Source: Rhodococcus koreensis (GTDB lineage: Bacteria > Actinomycetota > Actinomycetes > Mycobacteriales > Mycobacteriaceae). Taken from it: 64,000 bases of DNA. The stretch spans positions 2,356,001 through 2,420,000 of the forward strand of contig NZ_FNSV01000005.1 of the NCBI RefSeq assembly GCF_900105905.1, written 5' to 3'. How positions within the stretch are numbered: position 1 is the first letter of the stretch; every line of letters starts with the position of its first letter. Below the pieces are notes generated by a model. It did not search any database, was not told the DNA's origin, and worked only from the letters and a program-made list of their open reading frames with translations. Shown here in pieces: positions 7,409 to 16,111 of this stretch. Both the position numbers and the translations under genes were made by a program.

Positions 7409-9532
7409 TTACGATATCCGCCTTCGCACCCGGTCGGCGCGGCGCTCGCTCCTGACCGACGGGCCCGGCGCATGGCTGAGCCGTAACACCATGGCGAGCG
7501 CCTCACCTGCCTTCGCTCCGACGACGTCGAACAATTCTTCCCGCAGCCTCTCCAATGGTGCCGCATACTGCGGTGAGAGTTGTTCGAGTTCCGCACTTTC
7601 CACACCGTAGAGAAACACCGGCGAAATCGGCTGGACGGCGAGGCCGAGCGCCTGCGCGTGGATCCACACACTTTCGGTCGCCTCACCGCCGCGCACATAG
7701 TCCCGTGAGGTGCTGCCCGGAACCGCGACGACCGCGACAGCCGAGCTCGAGGCGATCCGGTCCGCGGTGGACTTGCCCAGCGCCTGTCCCGCGTCCTGTG
7801 CGCCGAGTCGTTCCATGACCTCGGGTCTCCGCAACAGCGCGAGCGTCGACAGTTCCGCCGAGTCGAGTTCCAGTGCGCGCACGTCGATGCCGGTGTCGAC
7901 CGAATCCCGGGGTGGCCACCGCAACTCGCCGATCATCTCGCGGTGCAGGGTGGGTGTGAGGAAACGGATGCGGTCCGACTCCGCCAGAATGGCGCCGATC
8001 GCCGCGATGTCGTCCCGGTCGGTGACCAGGCAGAGGCGGGCGCCTTCGCGAGCCGCGGCCTCGGCGAGAAGGCCGGCCTGCGAGTCGTCCAACGGCCGGG
8101 GGACGCCCAGCCTGCGGTTGGTGGTCCGGTCGAGCATGTGCTCGTAGCGGTCGCTGAGTTCCCGGTCGTTGCCGCTGCCGAACGTCATCGTGGCGACGGG
8201 AAGCCCCGGACCGCGGTCGTGGACCGTCACCGCGCCGAGAAGCCCGGCGGCGGACGCGGCGATCCGGGCGTTGTGCAGCGCGGCGCCGACCGCGACACAA
8301 CTGCCGCGGTACCCGACGTCCATGGCCGTCGTGTGCTCCGGGGCCAGGGAGATGGTCAGTCCCGCGTCGTCGGCCGCGATCGTCCACGGCTGGACGTTGC
8401 CGCCAGAGGGCGCGCGGGCCGCCGCATTCACGATGGCGTCGACAGTGTCCTGCGGCGGGGCCGCGGCCCGGTTCACCGGTTGCTCCGGCAGGTGTTGCGG
8501 CAGCGGTGGATCGGCGAGGGCATCGAGATGATCGTCCAGATCCATCCGGCAGCGACCCGACGCGAGCGGCTGCCCGAGCCCGATGCGCCGCACCGCCGCC
8601 GCGACCTCCGCCCCACCGAGCAGCACTTCGCCCCCGAGCTGAGGCCACGTGGTGATGGTTTCGTCCACCTCCACCAACGACGCCGCCATCGTCGCCGACA
8701 ACTGTCCGGCGTCGAGAATCTGCAACACGAGCGGAATCTTGTCCCGCGAGCCGAGGCCCGCCAGCGATTCCACGTCGACGTCACCGATCACTCCGTGGAA
8801 CAAGGGTCGATCGGGTTCGACGTCGAAACGCTCGACGTCCAGCAGACCCCGGTCACTGGTCGCCATCAGCACCGGCAATCCCCTGCGCCGGGCCTCCCGC
8901 CGCAGGGACACCTTGACGTCGAGGGAGTCGCATTCGTCGATCACCACGTCCGTGCCGTCCAGAAATTCGGCGACCGATTCGACGTCGACACCGTCCTTCC
9001 ATAACGTCACTGTGACGTAGGGGTCGATCTCCGCGACACGGCGGGCGGCGACCACCGCCTTGTTCACGCCGAGGTCCAGAACGGTGCCGGGAACCCGGTT
9101 CAGGTTGGACAGCTCGAGCGTGTCGAAGTCCGCGAGCCGCAAGCCGCCGCACGCGCCTTCCAGCGTGAGAGCTAACGCGACGGCGTGACCGACACTCAGA
9201 CCGACGATCCCGACGGTGACGTCCCTGAGGCGTTCCTGCTCCTGCGCGGTGATCTTGTTCCGATTCCGGTCCAGCCGCAACAGCCGGAACGACGTAGGAC
9301 CGAGCAGACGCACCACGGTCCGTCGCCACGAGTAGTACGCCCACACCGGAGCCTCATCGAGCACATCTGAGCCCGGCGCGGGAACGAGGGAACGCAGAGC
9401 GTCCCGCTGATGGTCGAGTCGATCGACGAAGGCTACCGCGGGGTCGCGGCGGAGGCGGTCGAGTACCGCCGCGTCCCCGGAGTGGCCCTCGTCGAGCAGC
9501 AGTGCGGTGTACTCACCGTGGGTTTCGTTCAC
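7409..9532 (-). CDS. E1-like (ThiF/MoeB) - nitroreductase fusion, Rv1355c family
   Basis: 707 residues. The N-terminal half is an E1-like adenylating domain: nucleotide-binding GLSVG (111-115), acidic DFD (135-137), NLNR (143-146) and the conserved lysine in LGVNKAVV. The C-terminal half (about 355-665) is an FMN nitroreductase fold, beginning near AARAPSGGNVQPW and ending LAVQPISPVFLY. M. tuberculosis Rv1355c (called MoeY) has the same architecture, but a molybdopterin role is not established by this sequence; ThiF/nitroreductase fusions also occur in systems that modify peptides or small acyl substrates. It overlaps the acyltransferase-like gene by 4 bases and precedes the c-di-GMP gene. 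Substrate unknown. Confidence 0.8.
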   Translation of the reverse strand: MNETHGEYTALLLDEGHSGDAAVLDRLRRDPAVAFVDRLDHQRDALRSLVPAPGSDVLDEAPVWAYYSWRRTVVRLLGPTSFRLLRLDRNRNKITAQEQERLRDVTVGIVGLSVGHAVALALTLEGACGGLRLADFDTLELSNLNRVPGTVLDLGVNKAVVAARRVAEIDPYVTVTLWKDGVDVESVAEFLDGTDVVIDECDSLDVKVSLRREARRRGLPVLMATSDRGLLDVERFDVEPDRPLFHGVIGDVDVESLAGLGSRDKIPLVLQILDAGQLSATMAASLVEVDETITTWPQLGGEVLLGGAEVAAAVRRIGLGQPLASGRCRMDLDDHLDALADPPLPQHLPEQPVNRAAAPPQDTVDAIVNAAARAPSGGNVQPWTIAADDAGLTISLAPEHTTAMDVGYRGSCVAVGAALHNARIAASAAGLLGAVTVHDRGPGLPVATMTFGSGNDRELSDRYEHMLDRTTNRRLGVPRPLDDSQAGLLAEAAAREGARLCLVTDRDDIAAIGAILAESDRIRFLTPTLHREMIGELRWPPRDSVDTGIDVRALELDSAELSTLALLRRPEVMERLGAQDAGQALGKSTADRIASSSAVAVVAVPGSTSRDYVRGGEATESVWIHAQALGLAVQPISPVFLYGVESAELEQLSPQYAAPLERLREELFDVVGAKAGEALAMVLRLSHAPGPSVRSERRADRVRRRIS

Positions 9533-10317
9533 GAGACGCTCCGCATCGGCCGGACGACGTCTCCTCCCGTCCCCGTCGCGATGGCTGCCGACGGCGTCGG
9601 TCCGGACGTCGTGAGTAACAGTTGGGCCAGCTGCATGGATTCGGCGCGGCCCCTGCGCCTACTCCGATCCCACCACATCAGCCGTGTCTCGTAGCGGTCA
9701 TCCGGATAGGGCACGGGAGCAATATGGTCTGCCACTACCCCACCGGTGGTTCGCCACGTGTCCAAGACGTGGGATGCGGCGGTCGCGAGCATGAACTGGA
9801 CGTCGAGCAGATCCATCGAGAAGGTAGCAAAACGACCCAGTGCGCCGACGAGCTCACCGCGCCGGGCGGCGGTGTCCGACACCCATGCGCCCTTCGCCTC
9901 CACGACACCGAACGGCAGCCGGTCCTCGATCATCCGGCGGACGGCGGGAGCCCCGGGATCGTTTGCCCATTCCGTGATCGCATGCGCCTGACCAGCGTAA
10001 ATGTACGGCCCCTGCGCGCGGACGCCCGCTGCGACGGAGCCGTTCGACTCGATCGCGACGAAGAAGATCGCGGTGCTGTCGCCGTCCTGAATCCGGCGGT
10101 ACTCGAGCGCCTTCTCGGCGCCGTACTTGCGATAGCCCGCTACCGCTCCCTCGAGATATGCTTCCCACAGCTCGGGCTCCTCGGAGGGCCGGGCGACGAC
10201 GAAGCGACACTCCGACCGTGGATCCCACACGCTCAGCGTTCGGTCAATTAGGGTGTCTGTCGACCATGCGTCGACCTGCGGACGCGACAGCTGTTCAACT
10301 GGCATTGGCTTTCCCAT
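9529..10317 (-). CDS. Hypothetical protein, possible GNAT/LuxI-fold acyltransferase
   Basis: 262 residues, no family recognised with certainty. The middle (about 65-105) reads RRIQDGDSTAIFFVAIESN then VAAGVRAQGPY, an arrangement like the central strands of acyltransferases of the GNAT/LuxI fold, and the C-terminal YETRLMWWDR resembles the closing strand. No signal peptide or membrane segment is seen. It is the first gene of an operon with the E1/nitroreductase and c-di-GMP genes, and its stop overlaps the next start (ATGA, 9529-9532). An acyl donor role feeding the E1/nitroreductase is an attractive but untested idea. In the gap upstream (10318-10497) I see no feature that I can support. Confidence 0.4.
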   Translation of the reverse strand: MGKPMPVEQLSRPQVDAWSTDTLIDRTLSVWDPRSECRFVVARPSEEPELWEAYLEGAVAGYRKYGAEKALEYRRIQDGDSTAIFFVAIESNGSVAAGVRAQGPYIYAGQAHAITEWANDPGAPAVRRMIEDRLPFGVVEAKGAWVSDTAARRGELVGALGRFATFSMDLLDVQFMLATAASHVLDTWRTTGGVVADHIAPVPYPDDRYETRLMWWDRSRRRGRAESMQLAQLLLTTSGPTPSAAIATGTGGDVVRPMRSVS

Positions 10318-10497
10318 CGGAGTCGGTGCGGCAATTCCGGGGACTCACGGGTTACGTAAAGACCCCAAGAACTGGACACACGAACCCGGTCACAGCCCCG
10401 CGGCTACTTATTTTCCGCGTTTACACCTGATTTGTCACCTGAGATGCCACAAATGTGCTCGAAAACAAACTTCAGGTCGGTAATTGTCGACCCGAAT

Positions 10498-10923
10498 TTA
10501 GGCGAGGGAAATGAACAGCTCGACGTTGCTCGGAGCGCGGAAGACCTCGATCTCCTCCGCGTAGGCGCGCTCGATGCGCCCTTCCTTCTCCGCCAGCTCG
10601 GCCTGAATCCACACGTCCTCGATCGGGTCGGACGACCGTCCGTCGGGCGTGAACTTGGCGAAGTAGCCGGCCGGGACACGCACCAGTACGTCACCGACCT
10701 CGAGCTGACCGAGGTCGGTACACCGATATCCGATCACGGCGGTCCACCCCAGATCCGGGACCGCGACATATACGGTGATCAGCTCGGCAGTGCCGCGTTG
10801 CTGGATGCGCTCGCGGGTGAACTTCATCAGATCGGTCGAATGCGCCGACGAACTGAGCTCCGTGCGCGGCAGAACGAGCCCCCCGAAGTCGGCGGACTCA
10901 CGCTTGACGATCTCGAAACTCAT
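10498..10923 (-). CDS. GyrI-like effector-binding domain protein
   Basis: 141 residues, a stand-alone domain resembling the small-molecule-binding GyrI/AraC effector module. The pattern VIGYRCTDLGQLEVGDVLVR then VPAGYFAKFT, followed later by IERAYAEEIEVF and VELFISL, matches the second half of that fold. There is no DNA-binding domain, so it is more likely a ligand-binding or small hydrolase-type protein than a regulator on its own. ATG at 10923 overlaps the stop of a homologous gene directly upstream (10920). The pair looks like a tandem duplication. Confidence 0.6.
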   Translation of the reverse strand: MSFEIVKRESADFGGLVLPRTELSSSAHSTDLMKFTRERIQQRGTAELITVYVAVPDLGWTAVIGYRCTDLGQLEVGDVLVRVPAGYFAKFTPDGRSSDPIEDVWIQAELAEKEGRIERAYAEEIEVFRAPSNVELFISLA

Positions 10924-11384
10924 TGCGGCCCCTGCATCGTGGCGGGTGGCACTATCGCCACATACAAATCGATCCCGAACGCGTGCGGGTAGAACTCGAA
11001 GTCGCCGGTGTAGGACCGTTCGATCTGCCGCGATTCCTCCGCCTCACGAATCTGCCCCCAGAGCGCGTCGAAGAGGTCGGGAAAGGTTCCGACCGAGGAG
11101 AACTTTGCATAGGTTCCCGCAGGAATCCGTGAGACCAGGTGCCCGCGCCCGACCTGATCGATCGAAGTGCACTCGTAGCCCACGATTTGCGTGTAGTACG
11201 AATTGATCTCAGGAGCGTGGTCGACATAGGCAGACGCCAGGGGCCTGTCCACGTTCTGCGCCAGCAGGGTGGACCACGTCTTTTCGAGATCCTTGTCGCG
11301 CGCTTTCCCCAGCGCCCTCTTCGGGCTGCGGACGGCCAGTCCGGCGACCAGCGTCTCTTTGCGTTCGACTATGACGAACGGCAT
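10920..11384 (-). CDS. GyrI-like effector-binding domain protein (paralogue)
   Basis: 154 residues from ATG 11384 (MPFVIVERKETLVAG); a longer frame to 11429 exists but its extra residues look non-coding. It aligns by eye with its downstream neighbour: VGYECTSIDQVGRGHLVS, IPAGTYAKFSSVG, IERSYTGDFEFYP and IDLYVAIV correspond to matching stretches there. The first strand (FVIVERKETLVAGLAVR) is typical for this fold, where ligand sits between two repeated halves. It is the first gene of the two-gene unit and divergent from the deoxysugar operon. Confidence 0.6.
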   Translation of the reverse strand: MPFVIVERKETLVAGLAVRSPKRALGKARDKDLEKTWSTLLAQNVDRPLASAYVDHAPEINSYYTQIVGYECTSIDQVGRGHLVSRIPAGTYAKFSSVGTFPDLFDALWGQIREAEESRQIERSYTGDFEFYPHAFGIDLYVAIVPPATMQGPQ

Positions 11385-11731
11385 CGGGCACCCTCCGATG
11401 TCACCGGCACATTGGGCCTGCAATGGCAATTAATGTTCGCCCGCCTTTAATTTGGGGGACGAGATATCACCATACCTCCTCCGTATCCCGCGGTCTGCGC
11501 CCTTAGTCGCGAAAACCTCTACGACTGAGAAATCGCCCATTTGACCGAGTCCCAACATGTCGCCAAATAAAAGGACAGTCATCCTTAATTCGGACTATAT
11601 ACATACTTCAAGTTGGTTTAGAGCCTTGCAAGACGACTCCGAGTGTGGTTAATTGGACGGATCGAGACTTCGGGTGTGACGCAACTCACGCGCAGCGGCC
11701 TCCAGGTCTCGGTGACGAGGGGAGACTGCCC
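11385..11731. other. Divergent intergenic region, AT-rich, regulatory
   Basis: About 350 bases between divergent genes, clearly AT-richer than its surroundings from 11430 to 11630. Visible elements are ACCATACC (11469-11476), also found upstream of two other EPS genes; AAGGA-CAGTCA-TCCTT, a small dyad near 11571-11586; and a TTAATT/TATATACAT stretch (11585-11603) that could hold a promoter for the plus-strand sugar operon. An in-frame GTG at 11645 would extend the methyltransferase by 29 residues, but the ribosome site favours 11732. No RNA gene recognised. Confidence 0.4.
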
Positions 11732-12991
11732 GTGCGCTGCCGACTGTGCGACTCCGATCGCTTGCGAAGCGTCCTGGATCTGGGAGCGACGCCGCCGTGC
11801 GAGCTCTTCTTGACCGAACAAGGCCTGGACGCCCCCGAGACGAACTACCCGCTGCACCTACGCATCTGCGAGGACTGCCTCCTGCTTCAGATTCCGGCCC
11901 TGATCTCTCCGCAAGACACCTTCACCGACTATGCCTACTACTCGTCCTACTCGGATTCATGGGTCGAGCACGCACGCCGATTCGTCCACTCTTCGGTGGC
12001 GCGACTCGGCCTCGACGAGCGCTCGTTGATCGTCGAGGTCGCGAGCAACGACGGCTACCTGCTGCAGCACGCGGTCGACGCCGGGATCCGCTGCGTCGGA
12101 ATCGAACCTTCGCACAACGTCGGTGCGGCCGCGCGTGAACGAGGAGTTCCCACTCTCACGGCATTTCTCGACGAGGAACTGGCCGCGCGCGTCCGCGCGG
12201 AGCACGGTCCGGCAGACCTCGTGGTTGCCAACAACGTGTACGCGCACATCCCCGACCTCCGCGGGTTCACTCGCGCTCTGCGTACCCTCGTTGCCGACGA
12301 CGGCAGGCTGAGTATCGAGGTGCACCATGCCCTGAATCTGATCGTCCTCGCGCAATTCGACACGGTCTATCACGAACATTTCCAGTACTACACACTCCTC
12401 TCCGCGACGCGTGCGCTCGCCACGGCCGGCCTCTCGGTCGTCGACGTGGAACTACTGGAAACACACGGCGGCTCGATCCGGATCTGGGCGCGTCCCGACA
12501 CTGCAGGCGCGGTGCCCACACAGCGTGTCGCCGAGGTGTTGAAGCAGGAGGAAGAAGCCGGCCTGCACGACGCCGAAGGATACGGCCGACTCGAACTGAA
12601 GGCCAGAGCCACTCGACAACAGTTACTCGGGTTCCTTCTCGCCTGCCGAGCCCAGAACAGGACCGTCGTCGGCTACGGCGCTCCCGGCAAGGGCAACACA
12701 CTGCTGAACTACTGCGGAATTCGTCCCGACCTCCTCGAATACACGGTCGACCGGAATCCCTACAAGCATGGCCGTTTCACGCCGGGCACCCGGATTCCGA
12801 TTCTCGACCCGAAGCAGATCGAGAAGGATCGTCCCGACGTCGTCCTCGCGCTGCCGTGGAATCTCGAAGCGGAACTGACCGAACAATTGCGATACATCAC
12901 CGAGTGGGGCGGTGAGCTCGTCTTCCCGCTCCCCTCCCTACACAGCGCGACATTTCAACCCGACAGCGCGGCAAGGAGGCTCACGACATGA
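11732..12991 (+). CDS. NDP-sugar C-methyltransferase (TylCIII/NovU type)
   Basis: 419 residues from GTG 11732, preceded by GAGGGGA at 11717-11723. The N-terminus carries a zinc-binding module (CRLCDS and later CEDC). The SAM-binding core follows with VEVASNDGYLLQ, GIEPSHN and ADLVVANNVYAHIPD. The catalytic YHEHFQYY, the ETHGGS stretch and a C-terminal domain with GYGAPGKGNTLLNYCG complete the family layout. These enzymes use S-adenosylmethionine to add a methyl branch at C3 of a 4-keto deoxysugar nucleotide, giving a branched-chain sugar. The 4-base overlap with the cytidylyltransferase gene shows that they are co-translated. Confidence 0.88.
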   Translation: MRCRLCDSDRLRSVLDLGATPPCELFLTEQGLDAPETNYPLHLRICEDCLLLQIPALISPQDTFTDYAYYSSYSDSWVEHARRFVHSSVARLGLDERSLIVEVASNDGYLLQHAVDAGIRCVGIEPSHNVGAAARERGVPTLTAFLDEELAARVRAEHGPADLVVANNVYAHIPDLRGFTRALRTLVADDGRLSIEVHHALNLIVLAQFDTVYHEHFQYYTLLSATRALATAGLSVVDVELLETHGGSIRIWARPDTAGAVPTQRVAEVLKQEEEAGLHDAEGYGRLELKARATRQQLLGFLLACRAQNRTVVGYGAPGKGNTLLNYCGIRPDLLEYTVDRNPYKHGRFTPGTRIPILDPKQIEKDRPDVVLALPWNLEAELTEQLRYITEWGGELVFPLPSLHSATFQPDSAARRLTT

Positions 12992-13776
12992 AGGTTGTCC
13001 TGTTCTGCGGCGGCTACGGCATGCGGATGCGTAACGACCGCAACGACGCCATCCCCAAGCCGATGCAGATGGTCGGCCCTCGGCCGCTGCTGTGGCACGT
13101 GATGCACTACTACGCCCATTTCGGGCACAAGGAGTTCATCCTCTGTCTCGGGTACGGCGCCGAGGCCATCAAAGAGTTCTTCCTCGACTACCGCGAAGCG
13201 GAGTCCAACGACTTCGTTCTTCACGCCAACAAGATCGAGCTACTGCATTCCGACATCAGCGACTGGTCCATCACGTTCGTCGACACGGGTCTGGAATCAG
13301 CGATCGGTGAACGACTGCGGCGCGTGCGGCAGCACCTGGACGGCGACGAGCATTTCCTCGCGAACTACGCGGACGTCCTGACCGACGCTCCCCTCGACGA
13401 CGTGGTCGCGAAGTTCCACGAATCCGGTGCCGCGGCGTCGATGCTCGTCGTCCCGCCGCAGTCCTCGTTCCACTGCGTGAATGTGGCCGACAACGGTGAG
13501 GTCAAAGAGATCATTCCGGTCAGCCGGCTACCAGTCTGGGAGAACGGCGGGTATTTCGTCCTCAGCGACGAGATCTTCGAACTTCTCCCACCGGGTGGCG
13601 ATCTGGTCGCGGATGTCTGCGAAACCCTGGCGGGCGAGGGCCGGCTGTTCGGATACCGCCACGAAGGGTTCTGGAAGCCGGCCGACACGTTCAAGGAGCG
13701 GGCGGAACTCGACGCGAACTACGCAAGGGGCATCCATCCGTGGATGGTGTGGGAGCAACCGGAGGCGGTGTCATAG
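12988..13776 (+). CDS. Sugar-1-phosphate cytidylyltransferase-like (RfbF family)
   Basis: 262 residues. The N-terminus MKVVLFCGGYGMRMR plus IPKPMQMVGPRPLLWHVM is the nucleotidyltransferase signature, and HFGHKEFILCLGYGAEAIKEFF matches the glucose-1-phosphate cytidylyltransferase subgroup particularly well. Such enzymes make CDP-glucose, the entry to CDP-deoxysugars. The glycine-rich loop is somewhat altered (GGYGMRMR rather than GGLGTRL), so donor specificity is uncertain. It overlaps the methyltransferase upstream and lies 3 bases before the deacetylase gene, so it belongs to one sugar operon. Confidence 0.85.
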   Translation: MKVVLFCGGYGMRMRNDRNDAIPKPMQMVGPRPLLWHVMHYYAHFGHKEFILCLGYGAEAIKEFFLDYREAESNDFVLHANKIELLHSDISDWSITFVDTGLESAIGERLRRVRQHLDGDEHFLANYADVLTDAPLDDVVAKFHESGAAASMLVVPPQSSFHCVNVADNGEVKEIIPVSRLPVWENGGYFVLSDEIFELLPPGGDLVADVCETLAGEGRLFGYRHEGFWKPADTFKERAELDANYARGIHPWMVWEQPEAVS

Positions 13777-13779
13777 CTC

Positions 13780-14430
13780 ATGCTCGACCTCCATGCTCTG
13801 CGTGTCGCCGAGATCGCCGTTCTCGGTGCGCACTGCGACGACATCGCGATCGGTATGGGCGGGACGCTGCTGACTTTGGCGTCCATGTCGCCAGGACTCC
13901 GGGTGCGTGCCCTGGTGTTGTCGGGCGACGACTCCCGGCGAGAGATAGAGGAACGGCACGCGCTCACCGCGCTGTGCCCCGGCGCCGACCTCGAACTCGA
14001 TGTCCTCGACGTTCCCGACGGCCACGCGCCCGGATACTGGGAGCCGATCAAGACTGCACTCGAGGGATTCCGGCGACGGTGCGAGCCCGACATCGTGTTC
14101 GCACCGCACCGCGGGGACGCTCACCAGGATCACCGGTTACTGGCCGAACTCGTACCGACCGTGTTTCGGGACCATCTCGTGTTGGGATACGAGATCCTCA
14201 AGTGGGAGGCGGACACCCCCCAACCCACCGTCTTCCACCCTTTGATACGTGCGGTGGCGGAGGAAAAGGCCCGGCTTCTCCTGAAGCACTACCCGTCCCA
14301 GGTCGACCGCGACTGGTTCGACCAGGAAGCATTCCTGGGTGTCACCCGGCTACGGGGTGTCCAGTGCCGCCGAATGCACGCCGAAGCCTTCGTTCTCGAG
14401 AAGGCGGCCATCCGATTCGGAAGGACCTGA
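13780..14430 (+). CDS. PIG-L/LmbE family deacetylase
   Basis: 216 residues. The zinc site is visible as HCDD near residue 18 (the usual form is HPDD) and HQDHRLLAELV near 118. Family members remove N-acetyl groups from sugars, as in GlcNAc-PI or mycothiol synthesis. In this operon it probably deacetylates an amino sugar nucleotide or sugar intermediate destined for the polysaccharide. The start lies 3 bases after the cytidylyltransferase stop, and the epimerase gene starts 1 base after its stop, so expression is tightly linked. Confidence 0.85.
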   Translation: MLDLHALRVAEIAVLGAHCDDIAIGMGGTLLTLASMSPGLRVRALVLSGDDSRREIEERHALTALCPGADLELDVLDVPDGHAPGYWEPIKTALEGFRRRCEPDIVFAPHRGDAHQDHRLLAELVPTVFRDHLVLGYEILKWEADTPQPTVFHPLIRAVAEEKARLLLKHYPSQVDRDWFDQEAFLGVTRLRGVQCRRMHAEAFVLEKAAIRFGRT

Positions 14431-14431
14431 C

Positions 14432-15472
14432 ATGCGAGTACTCCTCACCGGACACCGTGGCTACCTGGGCACGGTCATGGCTTCGTGTCTGCTCGGCGCC
14501 GGTCACGACGTGGTCGGGCTCGACTCGGGACTGTTCGCCGGCTGTATTCTCGGTCCCGCTCCGGTGGACGTGCCGTCGATCGATGTCGACCTGCGCGATG
14601 TGCAGCAGTCACATCTTTTCGGATTCGACGCGGTGATCCATCTCGCCGCGCTGTCGAACGACCCGCTGGGTTCACTCGCCCCCGAAATCACGTACGCCAT
14701 CAACCATCACGCGTCGGTACGTCTCGCTCGACTTGCGAAAGATGCCGGAGTACAACGTTTCCTGTACGCATCGACGTGCTCGGTGTACGGCTCGGCAGGC
14801 GACGAACTCGTGACGGAGGACGCTCCCCTGCGCCCACTCACCCCGTACGCGGAGAGCAAGGTGCGCGTAGAGGAAGACGTGACCGCCCTCGCCGACTCGG
14901 GGTTCTCGCCGGTCTTTCTGCGAAACGCTACCGCGTTCGGGTTCTCGCCCTGCCTTCGCGCGGACATCGTTCTCAACAACCTCGTCGGCGTCGCGATGCT
15001 CACCGGCACTGTGCGTGTGCTGTCGGACGGCACACCATGGCGTCCGCTCGTACATGCCCGCGACATCGCCACTGCATTCTGCGCCGCACTCGTCGCGCCT
15101 GTGGACGCTGTTCACTGCCGCGCCTACAACGTGGGCACGGAGACCAACAACGTCACCGTGGCGCAGATCGCGGAAGCCGCCGCGGCGGCTGTGCCCGACT
15201 CGACCGTCGCCGTCACCGGAGAGACTGGCCCGGATCCGCGGTCGTATCGAGTCGACTTCAGCGCGATCCGGACGGCGCTCGACGGATACACACCGCAGTG
15301 GACCGTCGCCGACGGCGCGGTCGAACTGTACGAGAACTACGTGCGGTGGGGGCTCACCGAGGAACTGTTCACCACGCGATTCACCCGATTGGCTCACTTG
15401 CAGACGCTGCGGGCCTCGGGCGTGCTCGACGAGTCACTCCGGTTTCTCCGTGTCGGGGCCGGACATGGCTGA
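14432..15472 (+). CDS. NAD-dependent nucleotide-sugar epimerase/dehydratase
   Basis: 346 residues from ATG 14432. The extended short-chain dehydrogenase fold is shown by GHRGYLG near the start, HLAALSNDPLG, CSVYGS and the catalytic YAESK (about 140). Late residues (PQWTVADGAVELYENY) fit the substrate-binding domain. It would epimerise, reduce or dehydrate the sugar nucleotide made by the preceding genes. The exact reaction cannot be inferred. It is the last gene of the plus-strand operon 11732-15472 and faces the RmlC-like gene. Confidence 0.85.
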   Translation: MRVLLTGHRGYLGTVMASCLLGAGHDVVGLDSGLFAGCILGPAPVDVPSIDVDLRDVQQSHLFGFDAVIHLAALSNDPLGSLAPEITYAINHHASVRLARLAKDAGVQRFLYASTCSVYGSAGDELVTEDAPLRPLTPYAESKVRVEEDVTALADSGFSPVFLRNATAFGFSPCLRADIVLNNLVGVAMLTGTVRVLSDGTPWRPLVHARDIATAFCAALVAPVDAVHCRAYNVGTETNNVTVAQIAEAAAAAVPDSTVAVTGETGPDPRSYRVDFSAIRTALDGYTPQWTVADGAVELYENYVRWGLTEELFTTRFTRLAHLQTLRASGVLDESLRFLRVGAGHG

Positions 15473-15491
15473 CATCGGCATCTCGCGGTCG

Positions 15492-16097
15492 TCAGAGACA
15501 CCGCAGCAGAGCCTCCCAGCTTCCCGCCGAGGCATCGCGTGGGCTCACAGCGGACACCGGGAGCGGCCACTCGATCCTCAGGCTGGGATCGTCATAGGCC
15601 ACGGCGAGATCTTCGGTGGGATCGTGCCCGCGGTCGATCCGGTAACAGACGTCGCAGTCGGTGATTGCCTGGAAACCGTGGAGGAATCCCGGTGGCACGA
15701 ACAGATGCGAGAAGCTGACGTCATCGAGCCTGAACGCCTGCTTCCGGCCGAAGGTCGTCGACGTCCGCCGCACGTCCACGAGCACGTCGTATATCGCTCC
15801 CCGCGCGCAACGCACGAGCTTGGCCTCGCCATCTCCCGATCTGCAGTGCATACCGCGGATCACGCCGCGCACCGATCGCGACTGCGAGTCCTGCACGAAG
15901 TCCGCGGCACGGACCGGCCGGCCCGAGCACGCCCGGCGCGCGACGGCGTCGTCGAAGATCTGCGCATCGAACGTCCGCGTGAAGAGTCCCCGCCCGTCCC
16001 GAAACGGCTCGGGAGTGAAGAGCAGGACGTCCTCGAGTTCCGTGTTTTCGACGCGCACATCACCATCGTGCCGCATCGCCGTGGGCGGGTCCGGCAT
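15492..16097 (-). CDS. dTDP-4-dehydrorhamnose 3,5-epimerase-like (RmlC family)
   Basis: 201 residues; an alternative ATG at 16076 would drop seven. The cupin core shows RSVRGVIRGMHCRSG, KLVRCARGAIYDVLVDVR, FVPPGFLHGFQAI and YDDPSLRIEWPL, all RmlC hallmarks. The catalytic histidine of the GxHxx element is kept (GMHC), while the usual QDNHS is QDSQS, so the substrate or reaction may be 3- or 5-epimerisation of a non-rhamnose sugar. It is convergent with the epimerase gene and divergent from the next methyltransferase-like gene. Confidence 0.85.
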   Translation of the reverse strand: MPDPPTAMRHDGDVRVENTELEDVLLFTPEPFRDGRGLFTRTFDAQIFDDAVARRACSGRPVRAADFVQDSQSRSVRGVIRGMHCRSGDGEAKLVRCARGAIYDVLVDVRRTSTTFGRKQAFRLDDVSFSHLFVPPGFLHGFQAITDCDVCYRIDRGHDPTEDLAVAYDDPSLRIEWPLPVSAVSPRDASAGSWEALLRCL

Positions 16098-16111
16098 TTC
16101 CGGAAGTCAGG

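Noticed and set aside
6207..7610. 467-residue plus-strand open frame
   Set aside because: It mirrors the GGDEF-EAL gene, whose motifs are unmistakable; the mirror frame is a GC-bias effect.
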